This document shows, one piece after another, positions 46,279 through 55,674 of a DNA stretch of 64,000 nt (positions are counted from its first letter, which is position 1; each line of letters starts with the position of its first letter). The notes beneath the pieces were generated by a model. That model saw nothing but the letters and a program-made list of their open reading frames with translations. It did not search any database and was not told the DNA's origin. The stretch spans positions 62,001-126,000 of the forward strand of contig CBDCZY010000003.1 in the NCBI GenBank assembly GCA_965224745.1, written 5' to 3'. This stretch comes from CBDCZY01 sp965224745 (GTDB lineage Bacteria > Pseudomonadota > Gammaproteobacteria > Methylococcales > Methylomonadaceae). Both the position numbers and the translations under genes were made by a program.

Positions 46279-47957
46279 GTTTCCGTCCAAAAACAGCGAA
46301 TTATTTGCTATAAAAAAAATGACACCAGACCAGTCGCCAAAAATGAATTGCTTTGTACGGTAGGGTTTGCTGCATATTGGTCAACCCTCAATCTTTTTGT
46401 AAAAATTACATTTTTTAGGCACATCTTTCCTGAGGAACTATTACACCCTTGATCAGCCTGTTTGTGGTTACCCTAATTTTAACTAGGGTGCTTGTAATCG
46501 AGCCATTATCACTAAATTGTGTGTAACCACCGATGACCACACATAGTTTTTAAAATGCTCTAGACCTTTCCAGTTACAGCGAGACAAGCCAAAGCATCGT
46601 TTCAAGTAAGAGATACCGGCTTCAATTCCAGCTCTGAAATTTCTGAGCTTTCTGTAAACCCAGGGGCTTTTCGTCATCTCAAGTATGGCTAACCCTTTTT
46701 TCTTATGGAAAGCAACATCTTTTATGTTTCGTTGTTTAGCCGTGTCGAGATTTTCTTTGCTGGCATACCCCCCGTCTGCTGCGACTTGCCTGGGCGCCTT
46801 ACCATAGTGGTCAATATGACGATCCACCATGGGGATGAACTGTTCCGAATCAGCCGGGTTACCCGTTTCAACGACAACATCCAGTACCATACCACTGCGA
46901 CCCGTACTTAAATTCAGTTTGTGTCCATATTGTATATCCCGGCTGCCTTTAACAATAATATCGCTGTGTGCTTCAAACAGACTGAATACTTTTTCCGATG
47001 CGGGGACTTTCTCTCCATTAAACACACGTCTTGTCGTTTGATTGATGACCTGATCAATCAAAGGCAGATAATGATTGACCTCCAGGCGCCAATATTCCCA
47101 GCCGGGTGGCGGTTTTACATGACCGGCTATTTGCGCATTGTTGAGGTACTGACGTGTCTTTTTCGTGTAGTGAACAAGATCACTGTATAAGGCTTTTTTC
47201 TTATCCTTTCCACGGGTATAGATAATTGCACGCGCACGTTTTTTTGCTGCGCGATAATGGTGATGGCAGTCAAATTCCAAACCCATTTCGCTGGCTTGAT
47301 TGAGTAATCTCGTCATCACCCGCACGGCATCCCATAACAGGCTACTGTCGGTTGGTTCGTGGATATGTGTTTCTGTGACGGTACTATCAATGCGCAACAT
47401 GCTGCCTTTTTCAATGCCGGTTTTATTGGCATCATTGAGCAATGCCAGGTTAATACGTTCCCATGTCGGGTCGAGTATCCGGCTGATTGCCCCTTGCAAA
47501 GCCGACTTCTTGGGGACAAATCCATCGCTCAGCCGGGCAAATGTTTGACACGAGACCGAATCCAGCAAAACAAATGATAATTCTTCATAACTGAGTTGCC
47601 GATGTTGCTTTAAGATCGCGCAACGTAATATGGATTCAACTGACATCCCTTTTCGACCACTTTCATCTTTTAAATCGATCGTGCAGATGTCTTTTTCTAC
47701 CCAATCCAGTATTTCTCTATGTTCATCCAATATCATGGAAATAATTTTTAATTCTTGGCCAATCTCGTGTTCAACATAATTATCGAATATACTTGTCTGT
47801 AGGCGTTGTTTTTGGCGCATCTTTTTCCCTCGGCTTTTTTTAATTATGTTTAGAATCAATTGCTTAGATTATAAGCATACCAGAATTAGCCGGGGAATTC
47901 ATCTTGTTTTTGTGATTTTTTCTATGTTTTTCATAGGGTTGTAGTTTATGGATGAGA
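46279..47957 (-). mobile_element. Insertion sequence (ISNCY/IS1182-like) with 8-bp target duplication
   Basis: 1,679 bp bounded by ACTACCTA at 46271-46278 and 47958-47965. The ends are imperfect inverted repeats: GTTTCCGTCCAAAAAC on the left and TCTCATCCATAAAC on the right read inward. The transposase is on the minus strand. It interrupts the CTERM-anchored protein gene without loss of bases. Confidence 0.85.
46483..47859 (-). CDS. ISNCY-like DDE transposase
   Basis: 458 aa; the first in-frame ATG adds about 13 residues before MRQKQRLQTSIFDNYVEHEI, and either start is possible. The N-terminal region MSVESILRCAILKQHRQLSYEELSF is the DUF772-like part; the catalytic core has MLRIDSTVTETHIHEPTDSS, then VAADGGYASKENL, and GIEAGISYLKRCFGLSRC near the end. 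The frame is intact, so it may be active. Family label ISNCY or IS1182-related is tentative. Confidence 0.85.
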   Translation of the reverse strand: MILNIIKKSRGKKMRQKQRLQTSIFDNYVEHEIGQELKIISMILDEHREILDWVEKDICTIDLKDESGRKGMSVESILRCAILKQHRQLSYEELSFVLLDSVSCQTFARLSDGFVPKKSALQGAISRILDPTWERINLALLNDANKTGIEKGSMLRIDSTVTETHIHEPTDSSLLWDAVRVMTRLLNQASEMGLEFDCHHHYRAAKKRARAIIYTRGKDKKKALYSDLVHYTKKTRQYLNNAQIAGHVKPPPGWEYWRLEVNHYLPLIDQVINQTTRRVFNGEKVPASEKVFSLFEAHSDIIVKGSRDIQYGHKLNLSTGRSGMVLDVVVETGNPADSEQFIPMVDRHIDHYGKAPRQVAADGGYASKENLDTAKQRNIKDVAFHKKKGLAILEMTKSPWVYRKLRNFRAGIEAGISYLKRCFGLSRCNWKGLEHFKNYVWSSVVTHNLVIMARLQAP

Positions 47958-48329
47958 ACTACCTATGGCGAATCTTACTACAGAACTGATAATCCTGAGT
48001 GGTTTGATGTGGCAGTTGGTGACTTTAGGGAGGAACCCTTTGAACTAATCGAAGAAGAAACGATCGATTTAAGCCGCTCTTATTTTGTCGAACAAGGTGA
48101 TCAATGGACTGCAGAAAATGGGTACAAAATTACCGACTTCTGGCTCTTTATCGGTTTCACAGACAAATTCAGAGAAGACCTCAGGCAGCATTTACTGGTT
48201 TCATTAAACGACAACAGCTCAGATGACAACATAAATACCCCCGTACCCATCCCGGCCAGCCTTTATTTGTTTGTAACATCCTTTATGACTCTATTCGGTT
48301 TCCGAGTTCGAAAAAAGTCAACAGTGTAA
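47958..48329 (+). pseudogene. C-terminal part of the CTERM-anchored protein, with sorting signal
   Basis: Continues the frame of 45878-46278 as TTYGESYYRTDNPEWFDVAV. It ends TPVPIPASLYLFVTSFMTLF followed by GFRVRKKSTV: a VPIP-type motif, one membrane helix and a basic tail. That is the layout of PEP-CTERM/exosortase substrates, in which VPLPA/VPIPA variants are common. A chance ATG at 47952 gives an open frame but no signal peptide. Exosortase itself is not in the window. Confidence 0.85.
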
Positions 48330-48472
48330 CTTTCTGGCATTAGAGTATCTCTATGAATAAAGATTGCTGTTTGAGTTTAAGGCGAATGGTTTTCGTGAGC
48401 CGCTGTGTATATGGAATACATAAGGATCACAGAAAACCATCCGACACAGAAACCGGACAAAAAGACAATTAT

Positions 48473-48491
48473 GCCTATTAATATAATAGGC
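48473..48491 (-). terminator. Terminator-like hairpin downstream of ssb
   Basis: On the minus strand GCCTATTA, loop TAT, TAATAGGC, followed by ATAATTGTCTTTTTG. It lies about 95 nt after the ssb stop. The stem is perfect and a T-rich tract follows after a short gap. Confidence 0.5.
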
Positions 48492-48583
48492 TCCCTCTAA
48501 CGCAATAAAGGAGGTTTGACCACTCTTTTTCAATTTTGCTAGCAAAGGAAAGTATCTTCAGCTTTCATCTAAAATTATATAGA

Positions 48584-49081
48584 TCAAAACGGAATATCAT
48601 CATCAAAATCGTCATAGGAAGCGGCAGGTGGTGTCTCAGGTTGACCGGGCTTGCTTTCGGCTTGGGCTGCTGGCTGGCTGGCAGGTGCATTTGCTTGTGC
48701 CGGCGAAGGTGATGCACCTTGGTAATTAGTAGAACCGCCACCCCGACTATCAAGCATTTGCATTTCGTTGGCGACAATTTCGGTGGTGTAGCGATCTTGA
48801 CCGTCCTGACCTTGCCATTTGCGAGTTTGCAAGCGTCCTTCTATATAAACCTTACTGCCTTTTTTGAGATATTCTCCAGCAATTTCTGCCAACCTCCTAA
48901 AAAAAACAATGCGGTGCCACTCAGTTAGCTCTTTTTGCTCACCCGTTTGTTTGTCTTTCCAGGTTTCACTGGTTGCCAAACTAATATTGGTAACTGCTCC
49001 ACCGCTCGCCATATATCGAACTTCCGGGTCATTTCCCAGATTGCCTACTAAGATTACTTTGTTAACGCCTCTACTTGCCAT
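48584..49081 (-). CDS. ssb: Single-stranded DNA-binding protein
   Basis: 165 aa. N-terminal OB fold: ASRGVNKVILVGNLGNDPEV, then ISLATSETWKDKQTGE and TEWHRIVFF. A Gln/Ala/Pro-rich linker precedes the conserved acidic tip DDFDDDIPF, which binds partner proteins. It is 30 nt downstream of the MFS gene, with uvrA divergent from the MFS gene, an order known in pseudomonads. No SOS box was found. Confidence 0.96.
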   Translation of the reverse strand: MASRGVNKVILVGNLGNDPEVRYMASGGAVTNISLATSETWKDKQTGEQKELTEWHRIVFFRRLAEIAGEYLKKGSKVYIEGRLQTRKWQGQDGQDRYTTEIVANEMQMLDSRGGGSTNYQGASPSPAQANAPASQPAAQAESKPGQPETPPAASYDDFDDDIPF

Positions 49082-49111
49082 TGTTCGCTCCGACTATAAA
49101 TTTATAATAAA

Positions 49112-50497
49112 TCAAGTGTTACCCCACTGTAATAATAACTGTTGCAGATGCTGGGTGGCTAATTTTTCTTTATCAACTTTCAAATAGGCTACGTTCTCTT
49201 CTTTTTGAATGATGGCTACCATGATGCCGTGAATTGATAACAAATCCTTTTGAGCTTGTTGTTCACCTAAACCCGACGGAATTTTAACCAGCATATTAGA
49301 AAAATAACGAGGTTCATTCATAGTGCTGACAACCAATAACCAAACACCCGCCATGATAGAACTCATCAAAAAAACTGCATTAAGTCCCCAAACATCATGA
49401 ATGAGCCCTGCCAAAGAACCACCGGCAAAAGCCCCTAAAAACTGCGATGTAGAATATATACCCATGGCTGTCCCTTTTTTATCGGGTGGCGCGATCTTTG
49501 AAATTAATGAGGGCAGCGTAGCTTCCAACAAATTGAAGCCGCAAAAGAACAACATTAAAAAAATAATCAATCCTGACCAAGACCCCGAAAACAAATATAA
49601 ACCAAAATTGGCCAAACTTAGTGTGAGAATTGCACCTGTCAGCACTCGCTTCATTTGGTGTTTTTTTTCTGCATAGATAATGAAAGGAACTACCGCAGCC
49701 ATGGAGATCATGAAAGTTGGCAGATAAACCCACCCATGTTGCTGAACCACTAAACCTGCTTCTCTTATCACCAGTGGCACAACTGTAAAACTGGCCGTTA
49801 AAATTAAATGCAGAATAAATATGCCAAAATCCAGTCTCAGCAAATCGTAGTTCGCCAACATATTTTTAAATTGTGAGGACACCCATTGGGTATCTCGATG
49901 GAACGTAGTAGCTTCGGGGTTGGGAACAAATACATGCAATACGAACATGGCTGCTATTGCCAAAACAGCTGTTAAGATAAATAAACCCGTTAACCCTACC
50001 TGACCTGCCACTATAGGACCCAACACGATAGAAACACCAAAAGACAAACCGATGCTAATACCAATCAAAGCCATCGCCTTGGTTCGATGTACTTCATGGG
50101 TTAAATCAGCTGCCAACGCCATAACCGCAGCAGCAATCGCACCGCTGCCTTGAACAGCCCGACCTATAATCACACCATAGATAGATGTGGAGAAAGCTGC
50201 AATGAGGCTCCCTATCACAAACAAAAACAAGCCGATAGTGATGATGGTTTTTCGCCCATATTTATCTGACATCAACCCAAACGGTATTTGCAAAACTGCC
50301 TGACTTAAGCCATAAATGCTGATAGCAAGGCCAATCAAAACCGGCGTTGAACCCTCCAGCTTTTCAGCAAATAAAGATATCACAGGAAGAAGCATAAACA
50401 GGCCCAACATTCTGAGCGCATAAATAGCAGCCAACGAATAGCTCGCTCGTTTTTCAGTTGGATTCATGGGACTGGTTATGTCTTGCACGTCTTTCAA
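49112..50497 (-). CDS. MFS transporter, YajR-like with C-terminal ferredoxin-like domain
   Basis: 461 aa; M13 (50461) is an alternative start. Twelve membrane helices with the MFS loop FGLMSDKYGRKTIITIG. The tail of about 70 residues (DLLSIHGIMVAIIQKEENVA... QLLLQW) resembles the YAM domain of YajR. Probably a drug or metabolite exporter. It sits divergent from uvrA, 31 nt apart. Confidence 0.85.
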   Translation of the reverse strand: MKDVQDITSPMNPTEKRASYSLAAIYALRMLGLFMLLPVISLFAEKLEGSTPVLIGLAISIYGLSQAVLQIPFGLMSDKYGRKTIITIGLFLFVIGSLIAAFSTSIYGVIIGRAVQGSGAIAAAVMALAADLTHEVHRTKAMALIGISIGLSFGVSIVLGPIVAGQVGLTGLFILTAVLAIAAMFVLHVFVPNPEATTFHRDTQWVSSQFKNMLANYDLLRLDFGIFILHLILTASFTVVPLVIREAGLVVQQHGWVYLPTFMISMAAVVPFIIYAEKKHQMKRVLTGAILTLSLANFGLYLFSGSWSGLIIFLMLFFCGFNLLEATLPSLISKIAPPDKKGTAMGIYSTSQFLGAFAGGSLAGLIHDVWGLNAVFLMSSIMAGVWLLVVSTMNEPRYFSNMLVKIPSGLGEQQAQKDLLSIHGIMVAIIQKEENVAYLKVDKEKLATQHLQQLLLQWGNT

Positions 50498-50573
50498 TTT
50501 AAAACTCTCTTTTGCACTTGTTTGATGGATGGGCGTATATTATCAGGTTATTTTACCAGCCGAAATGACTACC

Positions 50574-53399
50574 ATGGGATCCATACTAATTCGAGGCGCA
50601 CGCACCCATAATCTACAAAACATCAATCTTGATCTTCCCAGAAATAAGCTGATAGTTATCACTGGCTTATCTGGATCTGGCAAATCATCACTTGCATTTG
50701 ACACCATTTATGCAGAAGGACAGAGACGCTATGTTGAATCATTGTCAGCCTATGCGCGTCAATTTTTATCTATGATGGAAAAACCGGATGTCGATCATAT
50801 CGAAGGATTATCGCCAGCCATTTCGATAGAACAAAAGTCAACATCACATAACCCAAGATCCACCATCGGAACAATCACTGAAATCTATGATTATCTGCGA
50901 CTGCTGTATGCCAGAACAGGCATACCTCGTTGTCCGAAGCATCATATTTCTCTCGAAGCACAAACCATCAGTCAAATGGTGGATCAAGTATTAGCGCTAA
51001 AACCGGACAGCCGCTGGATGCTTTTGGCGCCAGTAGTCAATGACCGGAAAGGCGAACATTTACAATTGCTGGAAGATTTGCGCTCGCAAGGCTTTATTCG
51101 CGCACGGATCGACGGTGAAATCTATGAATTGGATGATCCTCCCGAACTTAACCTGCGCAAAAAACATTCGATTGACGTTGTAGTAGATCGTTTTAAAATC
51201 AGAGACGATATCGCTTTACGCTTGGCTGAATCCTTTGAAACAGCCCTTAAATTAGCCAACGGTATGGCATTAATCGTCTCGATGGACGATGCGAGCAAAG
51301 AACTAATATTCTCAGATAAGTACGCTTGTACGGAATGTGGATACAGCCTAAGTGAACTAGAACCCAGGATTTTTTCGTTCAACAACCCTAAGGGCGCATG
51401 CCCCAGTTGTGACGGCTTAGGCATTCGTCAACGAGTTGATCCTGGCCTTGTCATTCACAACCCAGAGTTAAGCCTGACCAACGGCGCAATACGAGGTTGG
51501 GATCGCAAAAATTCTTATTATCACCAGCTAATTACATCCCTGGCCGAACATTATGGGTTTAATGTAGATTTGCCTTTCATTGAACTTCCGCAAGAGATTC
51601 AACAAATTATCCTTTATGGCAGTGGTCGGGAGAAGATAAAATTTAAATTTAGTGGTAGCTCAGGCCGTTTCAGAACGCGTACTCATCCTTTTGAAGGAAT
51701 TTTACCGAATATGGAACGTCGGTTTCTCGAAACCGACTCAAACATGATCAGGGAAGAACTGGCCAAGTATTTGGCTAATATTCCATGTTCCGAATGCAAC
51801 GGAGCCAGGCTTAATATAGCCGCCCGTAACGTGCTGGTTGAAGATCAACCATTGCATCAAGTAACAGCTTTATCGATCCAGCGTGCTTTAGACTTTTTTA
51901 ATCATTTCAACCTGACAGGCCAGCGCGGCAAAATCGCTAGCAAAATCATCAAAGAAATTCAGGAGCGGCTAGAGTTTTTGGTGAACGTGGGCCTTAATTA
52001 TCTGACCTTGGATCGCAGCGCCGATACGTTGTCAGGCGGCGAAGCGCAACGTATCCGCCTAGCCAGTCAAATCGGCGCCGGTTTAGTGGGTGTTATGTAC
52101 GTTCTAGATGAGCCTTCCATAGGTTTGCATCAGCGTGATAATCAACGTTTATTGAACACTCTCACTAAACTGAGAGACATGGGCAATACGGTGATCGTCG
52201 TTGAACACGATGAAGAAGCCATTCGGCTAGCCGATTATGTGGTTGATATTGGGCCGGGGGCTGGCGTACATGGAGGCAAAATTGTTGCGCAAGGACCTCC
52301 TGAAAAGGTAATCAATGCAACAGAGTCACTCACTGGACAATATTTGTCCGGCCGTCAGCAAATAGAAATACCAACATCCTTAACGCAGCCGATCAAAGAC
52401 AAACAACTGGTTATTCGTAATGCCAATGGCAATAATTTAAAAAATCTTGATGTTGCTATACCTATGGGGCTTTTAACCTGTATTACCGGTGTTTCAGGTT
52501 CCGGCAAGTCAACCTTGATTAATGACACACTGTACAAATTTGTGGCTCGAGTATTAAATGGCGCCAGCCTGAAAGCCGCACCCTCTAATGGTATCGATGG
52601 CTTGGAGCAGCTAGATAAAGTTGTCGATATCAGTCAAAGTCCTATTGGTAGAACACCGCGATCCAACCCTGCAACTTATACCGGTATTTTTACGCCGATT
52701 CGAGAATTATTTGCCGCAACCCCTGAAGCTCGCTCACGCGGCTATACGCCAGGACGCTTTAGTTTCAATGTAAAAGGCGGACGTTGTGAAGCGTGTAAAG
52801 GAGATGGTGTTATCAAAGTAGAAATGCATTTTCTCCCTGACGTTTTTGTACAATGCGATATATGCCAAGCTAAACGCTATAATCGGCAAACACTGGAAAT
52901 TCGCTACAAAACTAAAAGCATCAATGAAGTGCTGGATATGACCATTGAGGAGGCACGCGCATTTTTCGATGCCATTCCGGTTATCGCCCGCAAACTGCAA
53001 ACGCTAATGGATGTGGGTTTGAGTTATATCACATTGGGGCAAAATGCAGTTACGCTATCAGGTGGCGAAGCGCAACGAGTTAAATTGGCTCGGGAGTTAT
53101 CCAAACGCGATACGGGTAAAACGCTTTACATACTGGATGAACCAACAACCGGCTTGCATTTTCATGATATAAAACAACTATTAAGCGTATTACACAAACT
53201 GCGGGATCACGGCAATACGGTCATCGTTATTGAACACAACTTAGATGTCATTAAAACAGCGGACTGGATTGTCGACCTGGGACCAGAGGGTGGTGATGGT
53301 GGTGGTAAAGTGATTGCGGAAGGAACTCCACGTGATGTAGCAAAAAAGAAAAAATCATTTACCGGGCACTTTCTAGCAAAAACATTTGCTAAAAACTAG
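50574..53399 (+). CDS. uvrA: UvrABC excinuclease subunit A
   Basis: 941 aa from the ATG at 50574, matching the family start (MGSILIRGARTHNLQNINLD); earlier in-frame ATGs at 50529 and 50565 would add unconserved residues. Two ABC modules: Walker A LSGSGKSSLAFDT and VSGSGKSTLINDT, signatures LSGGEAQRIRLASQ and LSGGEAQRVKLARE. Zinc-finger Cys pairs CTECGYSL / CPSCDGLG and CEACKGDG / CDICQAKR are intact. It is the damage-recognition ATPase of nucleotide excision repair. Confidence 0.96.
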   Translation: MGSILIRGARTHNLQNINLDLPRNKLIVITGLSGSGKSSLAFDTIYAEGQRRYVESLSAYARQFLSMMEKPDVDHIEGLSPAISIEQKSTSHNPRSTIGTITEIYDYLRLLYARTGIPRCPKHHISLEAQTISQMVDQVLALKPDSRWMLLAPVVNDRKGEHLQLLEDLRSQGFIRARIDGEIYELDDPPELNLRKKHSIDVVVDRFKIRDDIALRLAESFETALKLANGMALIVSMDDASKELIFSDKYACTECGYSLSELEPRIFSFNNPKGACPSCDGLGIRQRVDPGLVIHNPELSLTNGAIRGWDRKNSYYHQLITSLAEHYGFNVDLPFIELPQEIQQIILYGSGREKIKFKFSGSSGRFRTRTHPFEGILPNMERRFLETDSNMIREELAKYLANIPCSECNGARLNIAARNVLVEDQPLHQVTALSIQRALDFFNHFNLTGQRGKIASKIIKEIQERLEFLVNVGLNYLTLDRSADTLSGGEAQRIRLASQIGAGLVGVMYVLDEPSIGLHQRDNQRLLNTLTKLRDMGNTVIVVEHDEEAIRLADYVVDIGPGAGVHGGKIVAQGPPEKVINATESLTGQYLSGRQQIEIPTSLTQPIKDKQLVIRNANGNNLKNLDVAIPMGLLTCITGVSGSGKSTLINDTLYKFVARVLNGASLKAAPSNGIDGLEQLDKVVDISQSPIGRTPRSNPATYTGIFTPIRELFAATPEARSRGYTPGRFSFNVKGGRCEACKGDGVIKVEMHFLPDVFVQCDICQAKRYNRQTLEIRYKTKSINEVLDMTIEEARAFFDAIPVIARKLQTLMDVGLSYITLGQNAVTLSGGEAQRVKLARELSKRDTGKTLYILDEPTTGLHFHDIKQLLSVLHKLRDHGNTVIVIEHNLDVIKTADWIVDLGPEGGDGGGKVIAEGTPRDVAKKKKSFTGHFLAKTFAKN

Positions 53400-53451
53400 C
53401 GCATGAAAGATCCTTCAGAAACTACCCTGTGCAAGAATGGATGTGTGAAAC

Positions 53452-53811
53452 CTAAACTTTTGGCTTAACCTCGTTGACAATATCTTCAAAGCTTTCAATT
53501 CGTTCCCGCGCTATTTTAACCAGATCCAGCCCGGTATTTACTAACATATCGATTAAACCTGGGATTTTGTAAACCTGCATACTCAGGTAAACGACAGCAC
53601 CTATGCCTATCAAAGCAGCAACAAAACCAGGCAGACCAACAAAAGATAACAGCGAGGTAATCAGCGATACTATATCCAGCGGAACCAATAATAACGCACC
53701 AAAATAGACCAGAACAATAAAGGTAAAGACTACGAACACCACAAATTGAAAAACCCTTACCATAATTAACTCAATATTTACTTTTTTCATCTGATTCTTA
53801 CTTTTTTCCAA
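53452..53811 (-). CDS. Small membrane protein, unknown
   Basis: 119 aa with two hydrophobic segments (FQFVVFVVFTFIVLVYFGAL and GFVAALIGIGAVVYLSMQVY) and an amphipathic, charged C-terminal tail (LVKIARERIESFEDIVNEVK). I do not recognise a family. The start could be at residue 8 (MKKVNIEL). It stands alone between uvrA (convergent) and the rhomboid gene. Confidence 0.6.
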   Translation of the reverse strand: MEKSKNQMKKVNIELIMVRVFQFVVFVVFTFIVLVYFGALLLVPLDIVSLITSLLSFVGLPGFVAALIGIGAVVYLSMQVYKIPGLIDMLVNTGLDLVKIARERIESFEDIVNEVKPKV

Positions 53812-53970
53812 GTCTTTAAAAAACTAATAGGGCTAGAGATCCACTGCTCTCGTCCGATAACATGTATTGTACTATAAAGGTAAAGCGCCTCCAAAAGAAA
53901 GAAGCATCGCTCTATTTTGCAATACCTGTCCACTTAAGTTGGTGGTAAGTTTTTAGAGTGCAGTTCTAAT

Positions 53971-54672
53971 TCAAGGTTCGGGTACTACCATATCTTTATT
54001 CAGTAGAAAAAACCGATAAATCAAAGCGCCCGCTATAAAACCACCGATATGACCCCACCAAGCAACATCGCTAAAGCTTTCTTGGTCAAATAAATTGGCA
54101 GTAGTTCCTCGATAAATCTGAATAATGGCCCAAAGACCCAAGAATGCTATGGCTGGTATCTCAACAAAAATGGGTAATAAGAATAACGGTATCCATAAGA
54201 TAATGCGAGCAAAAGGATACAGAAAAAAATAAGCACCCATTATTCCTGCAATGGCTCCAGATGCACCAACCATGGGATTGGTTGAATCCGGGTAAGAATA
54301 ATATTGGCAGACAGCAGCTACCAGCCCACAGATTAAGTAAAAAACCACAAATCTAACCCTACCCATTCTATCTTCGATATTATCGGAAAAGATCCATAAA
54401 AACAGCATATTCATACTAACGTGCATCCATCCCCCATGCAAAAACATGCTGGTAAAAAAAGATCGAAAATGATCATTTCCAAAACCCATCAACTCAGCCC
54501 ATTCAGGATGAGCATAGCGAACGGAAACAAGTCCATAGCGATATAAAAAACTTTGCGACACTTCCTCTGGCATCAATTCTAAATAGAGGAAAATACCACT
54601 ATTAACGGCAATTAGAAACCAAGTAATCCAGGGTCGGCAATAACAGGGAATACTATCTCTGATAGGTATCAT
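53971..54672 (-). CDS. Rhomboid family intramembrane serine protease
   Basis: 233 aa with about six helices. The catalytic Ser is in VGASGAIAGIMGAY and the His in VAWWGHIGGFIAGAL. The conserved FLHGGWMHVSMNMLFLWIF loop precedes them. It cleaves membrane-protein substrates within the bilayer. It follows a membrane-protein gene of unknown function by 22 nt, so they form an operon. Confidence 0.92.
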   Translation of the reverse strand: MIPIRDSIPCYCRPWITWFLIAVNSGIFLYLELMPEEVSQSFLYRYGLVSVRYAHPEWAELMGFGNDHFRSFFTSMFLHGGWMHVSMNMLFLWIFSDNIEDRMGRVRFVVFYLICGLVAAVCQYYSYPDSTNPMVGASGAIAGIMGAYFFLYPFARIILWIPLFLLPIFVEIPAIAFLGLWAIIQIYRGTTANLFDQESFSDVAWWGHIGGFIAGALIYRFFLLNKDMVVPEP

Positions 54673-54694
54673 AGCGTTATTAAATAGCTGCTAA

Positions 54695-55573
54695 TTAAAG
54701 TTTCCTGAAATTCATCAATGCATCTACAGAGGCGGCAAATGCCAGACCTACCATAATAAACTGAGGTACAAAGATTAACAAAAGATAAGGCGGCACGAGG
54801 AAAAACTGGTTAGCTTTTTTGAACGTCACATTGTAATGAAGAATGGCTAAACCCTGAAAAGTAAACATGCCCACTGAAATAAAAAGTAAATCAGACATTA
54901 AATTAACATTGATCACTGCCATTAAAGCGATAAGCCCAAGAGTCAATAAAAATAATACTTGTGGTACTCGTAATCGACAAAACTCTTCTTGAAACCCTCC
55001 CGGATTGTAAAGTTTTGATTGTCCCCAACGTGCAAGCAGGACGCTGATCACGATGCTTACTCCAAACAACATAGTCACAAAACCATTAATAAACTTGATA
55101 CTGCCATTATCGGAAAACCCGTCGTAACTCGCACCTTGGACTCCTGAAACGGCTACTTTAAGCCATTCGTTCCACCATTCAACCGCACCTCCTGTCACCA
55201 AATGAATGCCAATGGCCAACAGCATAGCCATGCCAGTTGCCGTTATGACCAAAAGCCCTTGCGATTCAGTAATCCTCAGTACATGAGCGCACAACCATAT
55301 GGGCGGTAAAATAAAAAGCACCACGGGAATAGGCAAACCCGGCTTTGAGTCAATAAACATACCGACCATTATTGTGATAAGGACAGTACCTGCCAAGACC
55401 ACTAAGCCTTCATTATTTCTATTCCGTAGGGTAACCAATCCCAGGATACCTCCACTGACCAACGCTAACGGTAAAAAAGCTTTGGAAAGCCCGGCTGTCA
55501 CACCTGCAAGAATCATTGCCTGATATGGACTTTTTAATAAAAATTGTAAGAATTTTTGCATGTTTCTCTCCAC
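54695..55573 (-). CDS. Polytopic membrane protein, DUF2232/YybS-like
   Basis: 292 aa with about eight helices. MQKFLQFLLKSPYQAMILAG (residue 5, 55561) may be the true start. The pattern, with a loop GGAVEWWNEWLKVAVS and the CRLRVPQVLFLLTLGLIALM helix, resembles DUF2232-type proteins, but this is a weak family call. It lies upstream of the rhomboid gene. Confidence 0.6.
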   Translation of the reverse strand: MERNMQKFLQFLLKSPYQAMILAGVTAGLSKAFLPLALVSGGILGLVTLRNRNNEGLVVLAGTVLITIMVGMFIDSKPGLPIPVVLFILPPIWLCAHVLRITESQGLLVITATGMAMLLAIGIHLVTGGAVEWWNEWLKVAVSGVQGASYDGFSDNGSIKFINGFVTMLFGVSIVISVLLARWGQSKLYNPGGFQEEFCRLRVPQVLFLLTLGLIALMAVINVNLMSDLLFISVGMFTFQGLAILHYNVTFKKANQFFLVPPYLLLIFVPQFIMVGLAFAASVDALMNFRKL

Positions 55574-55674
55574 GTATCGATTTACAACCCGATACCATTA
55601 GCAACCAAGTGTAAAAAATAAACCGGAAATCATCACATCTTTAAACTCAACCAATATATTGTTATTTTTTGCCA

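Noticed and set aside
47952..48329. Stand-alone gene starting at the ATG inside the IS end
   Set aside because: The ATG belongs to the IS terminus; the frame is the 3' half of the interrupted CTERM-protein gene, as shown by the exact target repeat and frame continuity.
50498..50573. LexA (SOS) box before uvrA
   Set aside because: No CTGT-N8-ACAG palindrome was found in this interval or upstream of ssb.
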